Positions 6,757-15,770 of a DNA stretch of 64,000 nucleotides are shown here, one piece after another. How positions within the stretch are numbered: the stretch's first letter is position 1; each line of letters opens with the position of its first letter. Source of the DNA: CAVYWD01 sp963772225 (GTDB lineage Bacteria; Myxococcota; Myxococcia; Myxococcales; UBA5297). Location: positions 434,001 to 498,000 of the forward strand of contig CAVYWD010000004.1 of NCBI GenBank assembly GCA_963772225.1, read 5' to 3'. The notes under the pieces are model-generated. The model ran no database searches. It had not been told where the DNA came from and saw nothing but the letters and a program-made list of their open reading frames with translations. The translations under genes were made by a program, and so were the position numbers.

Positions 6757-9150
6757 TCAATACTCGGCCTTGAGGACGAGTCCGAACTCGCGCGGCCGGG
6801 AGCGCGTGCTCTGCGAGGGGCGGTATTGCGCATTGGCGAGATTCTTGCCGTAGACCTCGAGGGTCGCTCCGAGGTGGCGCCACAGGTCTCTCGAGTAGCC
6901 GATCGTCGCGTTGATCAGGCCGTAGGTCTGGCGGTATTGCGAGGGCGTGTCGGGCAAGATCGTCTGGTCGAAGACCAGGTTGACGCCTCCCGCAACGTAC
7001 GCGCCCTTGAAGGTCCCGCGCGGGACGTCAAAGCGAGACCAGAGGTTGGCCAGGAACGGGGCGCTCATCTGGAGCGGAGCGTTGTGGAACAGGAACACCT
7101 GCTTATATCCGGGAGCGGACGAGCCGGCCGCGAGGATGGCCGCGTCATTCCCGCTGAACTCAGTGATCTTGGCATCGTCGTAGCTGAAGGAGACATAGGT
7201 CTGCCAGTGGCTCATCAGGGTCAAGAGGGCGTCCAGCTCGACGCCGCGCGAGCGCTGCTCGCCGCTCGTGACGGTGGTGAATGTTTGTGCGCCGGTGGTT
7301 GGATTGAGCGCGGCGATGTCATTGGGGATGTTCTTGTTGAGAATGTCGAAGACCGTCAGCGTGCCGGTGAGGCGACCGCCGAGCAGATTGGCCTTCAGCC
7401 CCAAGTCGACGCCGCGTCCCTGGGTCGGCTGCGCAGGGGGAGTGGGTGCGGTGGTGAGGCTCACCACCTTTGCTTCTGGAACGAATGATTCCGCGTAGGA
7501 CGCATAGAGCGATAGGCCGGGAGGCAGCTTGTAGAGCACGCCGAATTGGGGAGTGAGCTTGTGCGCGGTGAACTCGGGCTGCGCGGTGTTGGTCAGAAGG
7601 TCGATGTCTCGGCTCGCCACTTGGGTGAAGCGTTCTCCGGCGAGCACGAGCAGCCGGTCGTCGAAGAAGCCGAGGGTCGCGCCGGCATAGGCGGCTTGCT
7701 CCCAGAATCGGGCGGTCTCGTCGTCCCGGACATCCGTGAGCTCGGAGAGCGGGAAAGAGGTGTTGCGGTTCCAGGTCGTGGGATCGCTCAGGTCCCAGTT
7801 CGGGACCGGCGAGGCGATGGGGCCGATGCCGGGAGTGTTGGGGACCTGACCCGCCGAGTTGTCGAAGCGGCGGGTGATGTACTCCGCCCCCACGAGCAGG
7901 CGCAGGCTCATGAAGGGGAGCGAGTACTTGCCAGTGGCGGCGCCCTCGACGGTGTCGTCCCAATTCGTGTAGGTCTGGTGCCGGAAACGACGGCCCTGCG
8001 CGAAAGGGTTGTCGTTCGACATGCCGAAGTTGCCGGAGGCCGCGGCGTCGACCTGGTATTTCTGGTGGGCATAGCTCGCGCGCAAGCTCCAGTGATCGTC
8101 GGCTTTGACGTCGAGCCAGGCCTCCAGGTTGAAGGAAAAGCTGTTGCGAAAATCGGCGAAGGACATGCTGTTCCAGTTGTTCGGAAGGCCGGGGACGTCG
8201 ACGCCGTCGAGGTTCGGATCAGAGGGGGTCGGCACGACGCCCTTCTGGGCGCTGTAGCCGGGCTTCTGCATGACCTGCGGGCTCTCGCGCTTGCCGAAAT
8301 ATTCGGCCTTCAGGGTGAGGCTCATCCGCTCACTGGGCTGCCAGATCACCGAGGGTGCCAGGTCGAACCAATGGGCGTCGTAAGGCTTCCAGTAGCTGAT
8401 GTCGTGTTCGACGGACGCAATCGCGCGGTATCGAAACACCTCCAGGGCGGGTCCCGTCACGTCGCCGTCGAAGCGGTAGGAGTCGTATGAGCCGACCTTG
8501 GCTCGGGCGGTGGCGGCGAACGTCGGCTCCGGGCTTTTGGTAATGACGTTGACGATTCCGCCGGGCGCGAGCTGGCCGTAGAGGAACGAAGCCGGCCCCT
8601 TGACCACCTCGACTCGGGCGACGTTGGTCGAATCGAGGATCGAGGGGCCATGGAAACCGTCGCGGAAGATCTGAGTGGATCCGGGGGTGTTGCCGACGGC
8701 GAAGCCGCGGATCGACATGTTGGCGTTGCCTTCGTTGAAATCATTGCTGCGGTAGGTGACGCTCGGGGAGTACCTCGCGACATCGAAGACGGTGATCGGA
8801 TGCTGGTCCTCGATGAAAGACTGCGTGAATGCTTGGATGGCGAAGGGCGAGTCTTGGATAGGCGTGTCGAGGTGGGAGGCCGTCACGGAGCTGAACGCGC
8901 GGTATCCGCTGTCCTGCTGGGTCGAGGCCTCGAACGGCGAGACCTGAACCTGCAGGAGCTGCTCGAGCTCGAGCTCCTTGAGCCTCGCCGCGGAGTCTTC
9001 GGAGCCGGGTTGAGAAGGTTGGCCGGAGGACTCGGTGGCCCGGCCGTCGACGGCGCTGGCGAAGGTCGCGAGGGCGAGCGCCGCGCCGACGAACCTGGGC
9101 AGGCGAAGGTCGGAGCCGCTCAGCATCACGCCATGGCAAGACCAGGCCAC
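6757..9150 (-). CDS. TonB-dependent siderophore-type outer-membrane receptor
   Basis: A 797-residue receptor. GTG at 9150 has GGAGAGGG nine bases upstream. An internal ATG at 9126 lacks such a site. Order: signal sequence to about residue 37, short acidic linker, plug domain about 75-215 (SFIEDQHPITVFDVARYSPS, MSIRGFAVGNTPG, VEVVKGPASFLYGQLAPGG, VNVITKSP), then a 22-strand-type barrel ending in ...EFGLVLKAEY with the usual terminal aromatic residue. The plug sequence matches FhuA/FpvA-type ferric-siderophore receptors, so TonB-driven uptake of an iron chelate is likely. No TonB/ExbBD genes are nearby. It heads a four-gene minus-strand set with the YfiR-like protein, kinase and regulator, with 84 bases to the next gene. 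The NRPS product made elsewhere in the window cannot be assumed to be its ligand. Confidence 0.9.
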   Translation of the reverse strand: MAWSCHGVMLSGSDLRLPRFVGAALALATFASAVDGRATESSGQPSQPGSEDSAARLKELELEQLLQVQVSPFEASTQQDSGYRAFSSVTASHLDTPIQDSPFAIQAFTQSFIEDQHPITVFDVARYSPSVTYRSNDFNEGNANMSIRGFAVGNTPGSTQIFRDGFHGPSILDSTNVARVEVVKGPASFLYGQLAPGGIVNVITKSPEPTFAATARAKVGSYDSYRFDGDVTGPALEVFRYRAIASVEHDISYWKPYDAHWFDLAPSVIWQPSERMSLTLKAEYFGKRESPQVMQKPGYSAQKGVVPTPSDPNLDGVDVPGLPNNWNSMSFADFRNSFSFNLEAWLDVKADDHWSLRASYAHQKYQVDAAASGNFGMSNDNPFAQGRRFRHQTYTNWDDTVEGAATGKYSLPFMSLRLLVGAEYITRRFDNSAGQVPNTPGIGPIASPVPNWDLSDPTTWNRNTSFPLSELTDVRDDETARFWEQAAYAGATLGFFDDRLLVLAGERFTQVASRDIDLLTNTAQPEFTAHKLTPQFGVLYKLPPGLSLYASYAESFVPEAKVVSLTTAPTPPAQPTQGRGVDLGLKANLLGGRLTGTLTVFDILNKNIPNDIAALNPTTGAQTFTTVTSGEQRSRGVELDALLTLMSHWQTYVSFSYDDAKITEFSGNDAAILAAGSSAPGYKQVFLFHNAPLQMSAPFLANLWSRFDVPRGTFKGAYVAGGVNLVFDQTILPDTPSQYRQTYGLINATIGYSRDLWRHLGATLEVYGKNLANAQYRPSQSTRSRPREFGLVLKAEY

Positions 9151-9449
9151 TTGGAAAGACCCTCTCCATCGCCCTTCCCCGGCACAAAGGGCGGTCGGCT
9201 GGCGGAAAAGCCCTCCACTTCCGGTTTCCCTCCAATGTGGGGCTTTGCGGAAGCGGGCGGCACCCTCCCGAGAGGCCCCGTGGCGCGACCTGGGCCGCTT
9301 CTCTCTTGCCCGCTCTCGACGCAGGGGAGGGCCCAGCGGTCGCGGACCTGCGCTTCAAGGGTGAGTTGCGTCCAGCGCGCGCACCCAAGCAAGGGCGCAG
9401 CAGCCAGAGAACTGGATTTGCTTCTGCCGAGAGAGGCTGTCGCAGACGT
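9151..9449. other. Intergenic region upstream of the TonB receptor gene
   Basis: About 300 bases between the stop of the hybrid kinase and the receptor start. I looked for a cobalamin riboswitch or Fur-box-like palindrome and found neither. Only scattered GC-rich short inverted repeats are present. Confidence 0.5.
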
Positions 9450-11609
9450 CTAGAGGTGCGCCGCCGGTTCCGCCATCGGCTGGTCGTCCAGCGCGTCGCG
9501 CACCGCCTGGGTGAGCACGGGGCCGGAGAACGGCTTGGGCATTAGCGGCAGGCCGCGGTACTCGTCCAGGATGCTGTCGGTGTAGCCGGACATGAAAAGC
9601 ACCTTCAGGTCCGGGTCGTCGGAGCGCAGCCGGTTGACCAGCTCCCGCCCGTTGAGGCCGGGCATGATGACGTCGGTGAGCACGAGGTCGATCTCTCCGG
9701 CGTGCCGGCCGCTCACCCGGATGGCCTCGGCGCCGTTGGCGGCCGAGAGCACGCGGTAGCCCGCCGCCGTCAGGAGCCGACAGGCGAGCTCGCGCACGCC
9801 GGCCTCATCTTCCACGACCAGCAGCGTCTCGCTGCCGCGGGCCATCGCCGCGGCGGGAAAGGCCGTCGCGGGGGCCGGCTCGTCCTCGATGCGCGGCAGC
9901 CACAGCTCGAACGTCGAGCCCTGGCCCACGCGGCTCTCCACGGCCATGGCCCCGCCGCTCTGCTGGACGATGCCGTAGACCGTGGTGAGCCCGAGCCCTG
10001 TGCCCTTGCTCGCCTCTTTGGTCGTGAAGAACGGCTCGAAGAGGTGCGCCAGGACCTCCTCGCCCATGCCCTGTCCGGTGTCCGCCACCGACAGCCTCAC
10101 CCAGCGCCCGGCGGGGATGGTCCCGAAGCGGCCCCGGCGCGGCTCGGCCAGCTCCACGCACGCCGTGGCGATGCTGAGCCGGCCGCCGCGCGGCATGGCG
10201 TCGCGCGCGTTCAGCGCGAGGTTGACGATCACCTGCTCGAGGTGGCCGGGATCGGCCTTGACCCAGCCGCCTCCCGAAGGGACGACCGCCAGCTCCAGGT
10301 CCTCGCCCAAGAGCCGCCGGAGCATCCGCTCGAGGTTCGCCACCAGCGAGTCGAGGTTCAGGCTTCGCGCCTGCACGGCCTCCTTGCGGCTGAAAGCCAA
10401 AAGCTGCCGGGTGAGGTTCGCGGCGCGCTGGGCGGCGGCGAGCACCTCCTGAATGTCGTTGTGCGCCGGCTCCTCCCGGCCCAGCCGCCCGAGCGCGATA
10501 GCGGCGTAGCCGCTGATGGCCGTGAGCAGGTTGTTGAAGTCGTGCGCCACGCCGCCGGCGAGCCGCCCGACGACTTCCATCTTTTGCGCCTGCTGCAGCT
10601 GCTCCTCGAACTGCCGCTCGCGGCTCACGTCGCGCAGCGCCCAGATCTCATGGGTCACCCTGCCGTCGGAGGCCTGGAGCGGCGAGACCGCGATGTCGAC
10701 GGGGAGCTTCGAGCCGTCCTTGCGGAACGCGCTGCCCACGAAGCGGCGCTCGCGCGCCAGAGCGTCGCCTTCGGCCCTGCCGAGGATGCGCCGGGCGACC
10801 TCGTGCCAGGACGCCCCGACGAGCTCGCGGGCGGAGTATCCCAGGAGCCGCGAGAGCGCGGGGTTGACGTACTGGATGGTCCGGTCGGCCCCGGCGATGG
10901 CGATGCCGTCGATGGACTGGTCCACGGCCCGCTCGAACAGCGCGCGCGCGGCCTGCGCCCGGTTCCGCTCCCGCACGTCGGCGGCCAGGCCGACGCGGCC
11001 GCAGATTTTGCCGGCGGCGTCGCGCAAGGGCGCCGTGGAGAGGCTCAGCGCGATGGGAGTGCCGTCGCGATACGAGCGGACCACCTCCATGTCGGTCAGG
11101 CTCTCGCCGGCGTTCGCCCGCGCCGCGAGCGCCGCCGCCTCCGCGGCCCCGTCGTCGGGGATGATGGGGTTGCGCCGGCCCAGGACCTCTTCGGACTTCC
11201 AGCCGAAGATGCGCTCCGCCGAGCTGCTCCAGATGGTCACCCGGTCCTGGTCGTCGAAGGCGACGATGGCCATGGGCGAGGCGTCGATCACCGTGCGCAG
11301 CGTGTGGCTCGCCTCGATGAGCTCGTCCTGGGAGCGGAGCAGCCCGTCGAGGGCGGGCGCGACTCTCCGGAGGGCCACGACGGCGAAGGCCGAGGCAAGG
11401 AAGCAGAGCGCCTCGGTCGCGAGGTCGGCCTGCGCGCCGCCGCCGAGCGACCGGGCGGCGCTGAGGGCGCCGCGGCAGGCCAGCGCCGTGAGCGCGGCCG
11501 CGAGGGCCAGCCACGGGCCTCGCCAGCGGGTGAATCGGAAGAGGCGAAAGGAGAGCGCGGCTCCCAGGAGCAGCAGGGCGGTCGACGCTAGAGCGAGCCC
11601 GATGACCAT
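9450..11609 (-). CDS. Membrane hybrid histidine kinase (2 PAS, HisKA, HATPase, receiver)
   Basis: A 719-residue protein from ATG 11609 (MVIGLALASTALLLL). The longer open frame upstream has no membrane-like start. Three hydrophobic segments lie within residues 1-82. PAS1 is about 100-215 (HTLRTVIDASPMAIVAFD), PAS2 about 222-335 (GIAIAGADRTIQYVNPA), HisKA with His356 in GGVAHDFNNLL, and HATPase with NLALNARDAM, DTGQGM and GTGLGLTTVYG. The receiver is about 593-719 with phosphoacceptor D646 (LVLTDVIMPG) and Lys in LMPKPF. The HDFNNLL box is the class used by NtrB-like and myxobacterial hybrid kinases. It has no DNA-binding output, so a phosphotransfer partner elsewhere is expected. The Yfi-like set lies downstream in the same direction, separated by 299 bases, so co-transcription is uncertain. 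Confidence 0.88.
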   Translation of the reverse strand: MVIGLALASTALLLLGAALSFRLFRFTRWRGPWLALAAALTALACRGALSAARSLGGGAQADLATEALCFLASAFAVVALRRVAPALDGLLRSQDELIEASHTLRTVIDASPMAIVAFDDQDRVTIWSSSAERIFGWKSEEVLGRRNPIIPDDGAAEAAALAARANAGESLTDMEVVRSYRDGTPIALSLSTAPLRDAAGKICGRVGLAADVRERNRAQAARALFERAVDQSIDGIAIAGADRTIQYVNPALSRLLGYSARELVGASWHEVARRILGRAEGDALARERRFVGSAFRKDGSKLPVDIAVSPLQASDGRVTHEIWALRDVSRERQFEEQLQQAQKMEVVGRLAGGVAHDFNNLLTAISGYAAIALGRLGREEPAHNDIQEVLAAAQRAANLTRQLLAFSRKEAVQARSLNLDSLVANLERMLRRLLGEDLELAVVPSGGGWVKADPGHLEQVIVNLALNARDAMPRGGRLSIATACVELAEPRRGRFGTIPAGRWVRLSVADTGQGMGEEVLAHLFEPFFTTKEASKGTGLGLTTVYGIVQQSGGAMAVESRVGQGSTFELWLPRIEDEPAPATAFPAAAMARGSETLLVVEDEAGVRELACRLLTAAGYRVLSAANGAEAIRVSGRHAGEIDLVLTDVIMPGLNGRELVNRLRSDDPDLKVLFMSGYTDSILDEYRGLPLMPKPFSGPVLTQAVRDALDDQPMAEPAAHL

Positions 11610-11755
11610 TTTCCCTTGGGCTTCCTTCGCAAGGCATTGAGCAGCGCAACGTCCAGTATCGCGCAGTCGGCGGTGGAACACGAGACGCGAGAGGCGCCGC
11701 GCTTGGGAGCCTCCCCCTTGCGCCATGCGGGGCCGCAGCTCCATTCTTCCCGCCC

Positions 11756-12646
11756 TTGATCCGGCTCGCCCATCTCAGTGACGTCCACGTCCAGGTCGAG
11801 GTCCCGCGCACCCAGGGGCTTTCGCGCCTCGGTTGGCGGCGGGCGCTCGCCCAGGTGGAGCTCGTGGGCTTCGGGAGGGCGCGGCGGTTCGTAGAGGCCG
11901 AGCGCTCGCTCGCACGGCTGGCCGCCGCCGCCGCGTCCGAGGCAGATCACGTCGTCATCACCGGGGATCTCACGGGCCTCGCCTACGAGGAGGAGTTCGA
12001 GCGGGCCAAGGCCGCGCTGGGGCCTTTGGCCGAAGACCCGGCGCGCCTGAGCGTCATTCCGGGGAACCACGACCGATACACTGCGCGCGCCGACCGGGAG
12101 CGGCGCTTCGAGCGCCATTTCGGGCACCTGGTCCAGAGCGACCTGCCGCGCTTCGCGGGGCCGCGGGGCTATCCGTTCGTGCGCCTGCTCGGCAGTGAGG
12201 CGGCCGTGGTCGGGCTCGACAGCACGCGACTGGCGCCGTTCCCGGGCTTAGCCTTCGGGCAAGTCGGCCGGGAGCAGCTCGCCCGGCTCGTCGCGCTGCT
12301 CGAGTCGCGCGAGCTCCAGGGCCGCGCGGTCGCGGTGCTGGTGCACCACGCGCCCCTCCTCGAGAGCGGCCGGCCCGACACCCTGACCCACGGCTTGCGC
12401 GATGCCTCAGCGCTCCTGCGCGCCCTCGCCGGGAGGCCCTGCTCGCTCCACCACGGGCACGTTCACCGTCGGTATTGGCTCAAGGCGAGCGCGTCCAGGC
12501 CCGACCTCTTCGACGCCGGCAGCTCGACCCTGAGCGGCCGCGAGGGCTTCTGGAGGGTCGAGCTCGACGCGGGGGGCGTGCGCGGCGCGCGGGAGGTAAA
12601 TCCAGAGGGTCTGGATGCTCCGGCGCCCGTGGGGCCGCGACGCTGA
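11756..12646 (+). CDS. Metallophosphoesterase (calcineurin-like, Icc/CpdA type)
   Basis: A 296-residue binuclear-metal phosphoesterase. The full motif series is present: D9-x-H11 (LAHLSDVH), GD71 in VITGDLTG, GNHD at 103-106, a HH pair in VLVHHAP and GHxH in HHGHVHRRYW. This is the pattern of the CpdA/Icc branch, which hydrolyses cyclic nucleotides or other phosphodiesters; the substrate here is not determined. The only start that keeps the first beta strand intact is TTG at 11756, and its ribosome site is weak. There is no signal peptide, so it is cytoplasmic. It is divergent from the hybrid kinase with 146 bases between. Confidence 0.85.
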   Translation: MIRLAHLSDVHVQVEVPRTQGLSRLGWRRALAQVELVGFGRARRFVEAERSLARLAAAAASEADHVVITGDLTGLAYEEEFERAKAALGPLAEDPARLSVIPGNHDRYTARADRERRFERHFGHLVQSDLPRFAGPRGYPFVRLLGSEAAVVGLDSTRLAPFPGLAFGQVGREQLARLVALLESRELQGRAVAVLVHHAPLLESGRPDTLTHGLRDASALLRALAGRPCSLHHGHVHRRYWLKASASRPDLFDAGSSTLSGREGFWRVELDAGGVRGAREVNPEGLDAPAPVGPRR

Positions 12647-12918
12647 GGGCTCGAGGCACCTGGCCGAGCGGAGGCGTGCAATGGTCCTCGTCCGCAACCC
12701 GCACTTCGCCCGGCAGATCCTCGCTGGCGGCGATACCCGGGTCCCTTCGGCAGCGCCGCGATTGACCTCGCGCTATGCGGTCAGCCGTGCCACAACCCGC
12801 GCATCGACTTCGACCTCGCGGTCATCCGCTCATGGGACCAGCGCGAAGCGCGCGTCGAGCGCCATTCCGCTGCTGGGCCCGCGTCAGCTCGGCGAAGGCC
12901 GCCGGCGCCATGCCGCCA

Positions 12919-13743
12919 TCAATTCGGCCCCTCGAAGCACTCGATGGTCGTCTCGATGTGGAAGTTCGATTCCGAGGTGTGCCGCTCGGCGTGGAAGACG
13001 TCGAACTGGTACTTGCTTCCTACCGCGATGCCGAGCGCGCTGGCCTTGGCGTCGAAGTCGATGGTCCCAGTCTCGGCCTGGTGGAGGCCGCCCAGGTCGA
13101 GCGCCAGGCGCTTGTTCACGAACACCCACACGTCGTCGTCGCCGCGGAAGGTGAAGAGCTCGTGACCCGAGTAGGTGAAGTTGGCGTGGATCTCGGTCGT
13201 GAAGGAGAAGTTGTGGTCGGCCCCCTGGTTCCCGAAGCCCAAGTTGTCGAGCGGGAAAAACGCCGAGCTGTCGTAGACCCAGGCGCCGTTTGCGCCGGCG
13301 CTCAGGGGCAGCGCCATGTCGAACCGCAGGTTGACGCCTGGGACGTCCCGGTACCACTGGTCGAAATAGTACTTCCCGGTGGTGGCGTCGGTTCCGCCGT
13401 CCGGGGCGTATACGGGGAGGTTGTCCGGCCCGAGCTGGTCCTCCACGATGCCCTTCACGCTCGCGACGAAATGCTGAAAATCCGGGTGCCCGCCGTCTGG
13501 CGTGTCGTAGTACATGAAGTCGCGGTAGTGCACCGAGAGGCTCGTGCCGCAGGCCCCGCCGTCTTCGGTCGCCGGGCCGCCGCTGTCTCCTCCGCCGCTG
13601 TCAGTCCCTCCGCCGTCGTCTCCTTCTCCGCCCGCATGCCCGGCGTCGGCGGCTCCTCCGTCGCCGAGGCCCGCGTCGATGGCGGTCGGGCTCGGAGCGC
13701 AGGCGTAGACCAGCATCACAGAGGTCAATGCGACGCGCCGCAT
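12919..13743 (-). CDS. Fibro-slime domain lipoprotein
   Basis: A 274-residue surface lipoprotein. The signal is MRRVALTSVMLVYAC with lipidated Cys15; an ATG 18 bases further upstream would give a less typical leader. A low-complexity Gly/Asp/Ala linker (about 20-65) separates the anchor from a fibro-slime domain, a PA14-related fold. Diagnostic strands are VHYRDFMYYDTPDGGHPDF, TGKYYFDQWYRDVPGVN, ELFTFRGDDDVWVFVNKRLA, LDLGGLHQAETG and YQFDVFHAERHTSESNF. The GDDDVWVFVN segment is the domain's calcium/ligand-binding-like core. The domain occurs in cellulosome/fibrobacter slime proteins and widely in myxobacterial surface proteins, where carbohydrate binding or adhesion is suspected. It stands alone as a gene. 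Confidence 0.85.
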   Translation of the reverse strand: MRRVALTSVMLVYACAPSPTAIDAGLGDGGAADAGHAGGEGDDGGGTDSGGGDSGGPATEDGGACGTSLSVHYRDFMYYDTPDGGHPDFQHFVASVKGIVEDQLGPDNLPVYAPDGGTDATTGKYYFDQWYRDVPGVNLRFDMALPLSAGANGAWVYDSSAFFPLDNLGFGNQGADHNFSFTTEIHANFTYSGHELFTFRGDDDVWVFVNKRLALDLGGLHQAETGTIDFDAKASALGIAVGSKYQFDVFHAERHTSESNFHIETTIECFEGPN

Positions 13744-14170
13744 CAGTAGATCAAATAGCATGATTCATTTGGGTGCCCGTTCGGCTCGGATCGGGTCAAG
13801 GGGCGGGGGCTGCAGCTTCGGTCCGCCCGGCAACGCCGCTCGGCCCGACAGACCGGATGCGACCTTAGGAGTCGCGCAGAAATAGATGCTCCAGATCTCA
13901 ACGTCCGAGGCGCATAAGGATGGCGAGGCGCGAGGAGGGCGCATGCCAGAGGGCATGTCACCGACGAGCAACGACGCAAACCGGGATGGATCGGACGCTG
14001 AGAAGGAGCAGATATTTCGGAGCGATGACTGAGGCGCCGGGCGCACCACCGACAACCGCGATGCCGCTCATCGAGCGGATGGGGGGCGCGACCTCCCGGC
14101 CGGCGATCGGAGAGGATCGGCAAGAACCTGGATGCGGTGCCGCGCGTCGCCGAGCCTCTGGCGCCCTCCC
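13744..14170. other. Gene-free stretch of 427 bases
   Basis: It lies upstream of the fibro-slime lipoprotein gene and downstream of the DHH phosphoesterase stop. I see no convincing coding frame or RNA gene. It probably contains the lipoprotein promoter, but no hexamers stand out. Confidence 0.45.
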
Positions 14171-15127
14171 TCACCCGCGCTGCAGCTCCCGCACGATCTC
14201 CTGGGCGATCTCCCGGGCCCGGACCAGCTCTTCCGGGGGCAGCGAGACCGCGCCGACCACCGGGTGGCCGCCGCCGCCGTAGCGCTCGCACAGGCGCGCC
14301 AAGTCGTGGGTTCGAAGGTCGCGGGCCCACGGGTTCGAGCCGACGGAGATCTTGGCGCGCCCGGGGCCGCGGCTCACCGAGACCGCGTAGCGCGCCTCGG
14401 GGAAGAGGTCGTAGGAGATGAACTTGTTGAGCGCGCCGACCTTCTCGTCGGCCACGTCGAAGAAGACCACCCCCTGGTCCATGCGCGCGCGCCGCTGGAC
14501 CATGGCCACCGTGGCGCGGTGCTCCTCGAGGAGCGGCGCCAGGGCGGCGGTAGCCCGCGGCGAGGCGATGATGGACGACAGGCTCTCGCGCTGCATGCGC
14601 TCGATGATCTCCGGGATGAGGCCCGGGCCCGGGTTCGCCTCGATGACCAGCATCAGCTTCAGCGCCGGCGCCTCCAGCCGCACTGCGGTCCGCGCGTCCG
14701 GGAAGAGGGCGCCGTCGATGATCTCCGCCCAGTGCAACAGCTCGGCGAGCTCGCGGTCGTCGAAGCCGAACTTCTCTCGCGCGACGCCGCACAGGAACCG
14801 GGTGCAGCTCTTGGCGTTCGGGTCGTGGAACTTGTGCCCGCTCCGGTCCGCCCGGAAGTGCTCCTCTTCGCCCGGGTTGGGAAAGGCCGAGACGTGGTGG
14901 TCGAACCACCAGGTGAGCTTGGGCGAGGTGGAGTAGCGGAAGTCGACCATGGCGTTTTCGTCGCCGTCGAACAGCCGCTCGTCGAGCGCGCCGCCGCCCT
15001 TGTGCGACAGCCCCTGGAAAGAGAACGACGCGCCCGGGTCGACGCGCTCGCGGTAGAAGCGCGTGAAGATCGCCGCGCTGGCCGCGCCGTCGAAGCAGGC
15101 GTCGTGGTAGAGCACCTTGACTCGCAT
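14171..15127 (-). CDS. DHH-family phosphoesterase (NrnB-like)
   Basis: A 318-residue protein. ATG at 15127 follows GAGGAGG by ten bases; a longer frame upstream lacks homologous residues. The DHH pattern is clear: HDACFDGAASA near the N terminus (motif I), MVDFRYS (motif II region), the name-giving WWFDHHVSAF, and a C-terminal DHHA1-type glycine motif RYGGGGHPVVGA. Such enzymes use two Mn ions to cleave short oligonucleotides or cyclic (di)nucleotides. The overall form is closest to the NrnB-type 'oligoribonuclease' group. It is cytoplasmic. It sits downstream of the small helical gene and lipase on the same strand, but 193 bases away, so probably in a separate unit. Confidence 0.8.
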   Translation of the reverse strand: MRVKVLYHDACFDGAASAAIFTRFYRERVDPGASFSFQGLSHKGGGALDERLFDGDENAMVDFRYSTSPKLTWWFDHHVSAFPNPGEEEHFRADRSGHKFHDPNAKSCTRFLCGVAREKFGFDDRELAELLHWAEIIDGALFPDARTAVRLEAPALKLMLVIEANPGPGLIPEIIERMQRESLSSIIASPRATAALAPLLEEHRATVAMVQRRARMDQGVVFFDVADEKVGALNKFISYDLFPEARYAVSVSRGPGRAKISVGSNPWARDLRTHDLARLCERYGGGGHPVVGAVSLPPEELVRAREIAQEIVRELQRG

Positions 15128-15320
15128 CCTCGGAGGGCCTCCTCGCCCTGATGCTCCATCTCGTGGGGTATCCAGCGTTGCAAAAGTGCGCCGGCGGCTC
15201 AAGGGTCGGGGCGACGGCCCCCGGTAGAGCGAAGGCCGGCTGTGCCGATCCCGAGCGGACCGAAAGTACTTCTGTAACGCTCCATAAAGGCCCGTAAGCT
15301 ATGCGGGTCCGGGCGACGCG

Positions 15321-15770
15321 TCAACGCAGCCGGCGCTCGGCCCGCCGAAGGCCATCGACCAACTGCCCGCGGCCGACCCTTCCCTCGGTCTTCTCCAGGA
15401 CGGCGAGCATCAGCTCTGTGAGGGTGCGGGACAGGAGGATCATCGCGTCGTACGAGGCCCCGGGGGAGGCGTAGGCGCGCCAGCGCTCGTTGCGCATGAA
15501 CTCGTCGATGCGCTCGAATTCGCGCTCGAGCTCCAGGCGCGCCAGCAGGAATGCGGCCTCGTAGACCTTCCTGTCGGGGCGCGGCGCGCCAGGGGCGAGC
15601 AGGGGGGCGAAGCGCGCGGCGTCCTCGGCCGAGGCGAAGGACGCGAGCGCCAGCGGCCAGCGCTCGAGCTCCTCGGCGACGACCTTGGAAAGCTCCTCCA
15701 CCAGGTGCTCGGTCAGCGGCACCGGCTTGAGCTCGTACAAAAAGTCCCAGCGCCCGGGCATGGATTTCAA
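15321..15770 (-). CDS. Hypothetical helical protein, lipase operon partner
   Basis: A 149-residue, almost wholly alpha-helical soluble protein, rich in Leu, Glu, Arg and Ala (for example ELEREFERIDEFMRNERWRAY). Its ATG overlaps the TGA of the upstream lipase gene by four bases, so the two are co-translated. The N-terminal MKSMPGRWDFLYELKPVPL is not a signal peptide. An alternative ATG lies three codons in. I do not recognise a family. The tight coupling suggests a helper of the lipase or a regulator, but that is inference from context only. Confidence 0.6.
   Translation of the reverse strand: MKSMPGRWDFLYELKPVPLTEHLVEELSKVVAEELERWPLALASFASAEDAARFAPLLAPGAPRPDRKVYEAAFLLARLELEREFERIDEFMRNERWRAYASPGASYDAMILLSRTLTELMLAVLEKTEGRVGRGQLVDGLRRAERRLR

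Noticed and set aside
4642..7488. Plus-strand open frame of about 950 codons across the kinase and TonB receptor genes
   Set aside because: It spans two clear minus-strand genes and an intergenic gap, with no family features.
6757..9150. TonB receptor as uptake receptor for the NRPS product
   Set aside because: 33 kb apart with unrelated genes between, and the predicted peptide (Thr, Leu-like, Phe) has no obvious iron-binding residues.
9151..9449. Possible cobalamin riboswitch upstream of the TonB-dependent receptor
   Set aside because: The B12-box order and conserved core segments could not be found on the minus strand.
13765..14055. Small minus-strand frame of 96 codons in the gap upstream of the fibro-slime gene
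   Set aside because: Pro/Ser/Arg-rich translation, no ribosome site, no family features.
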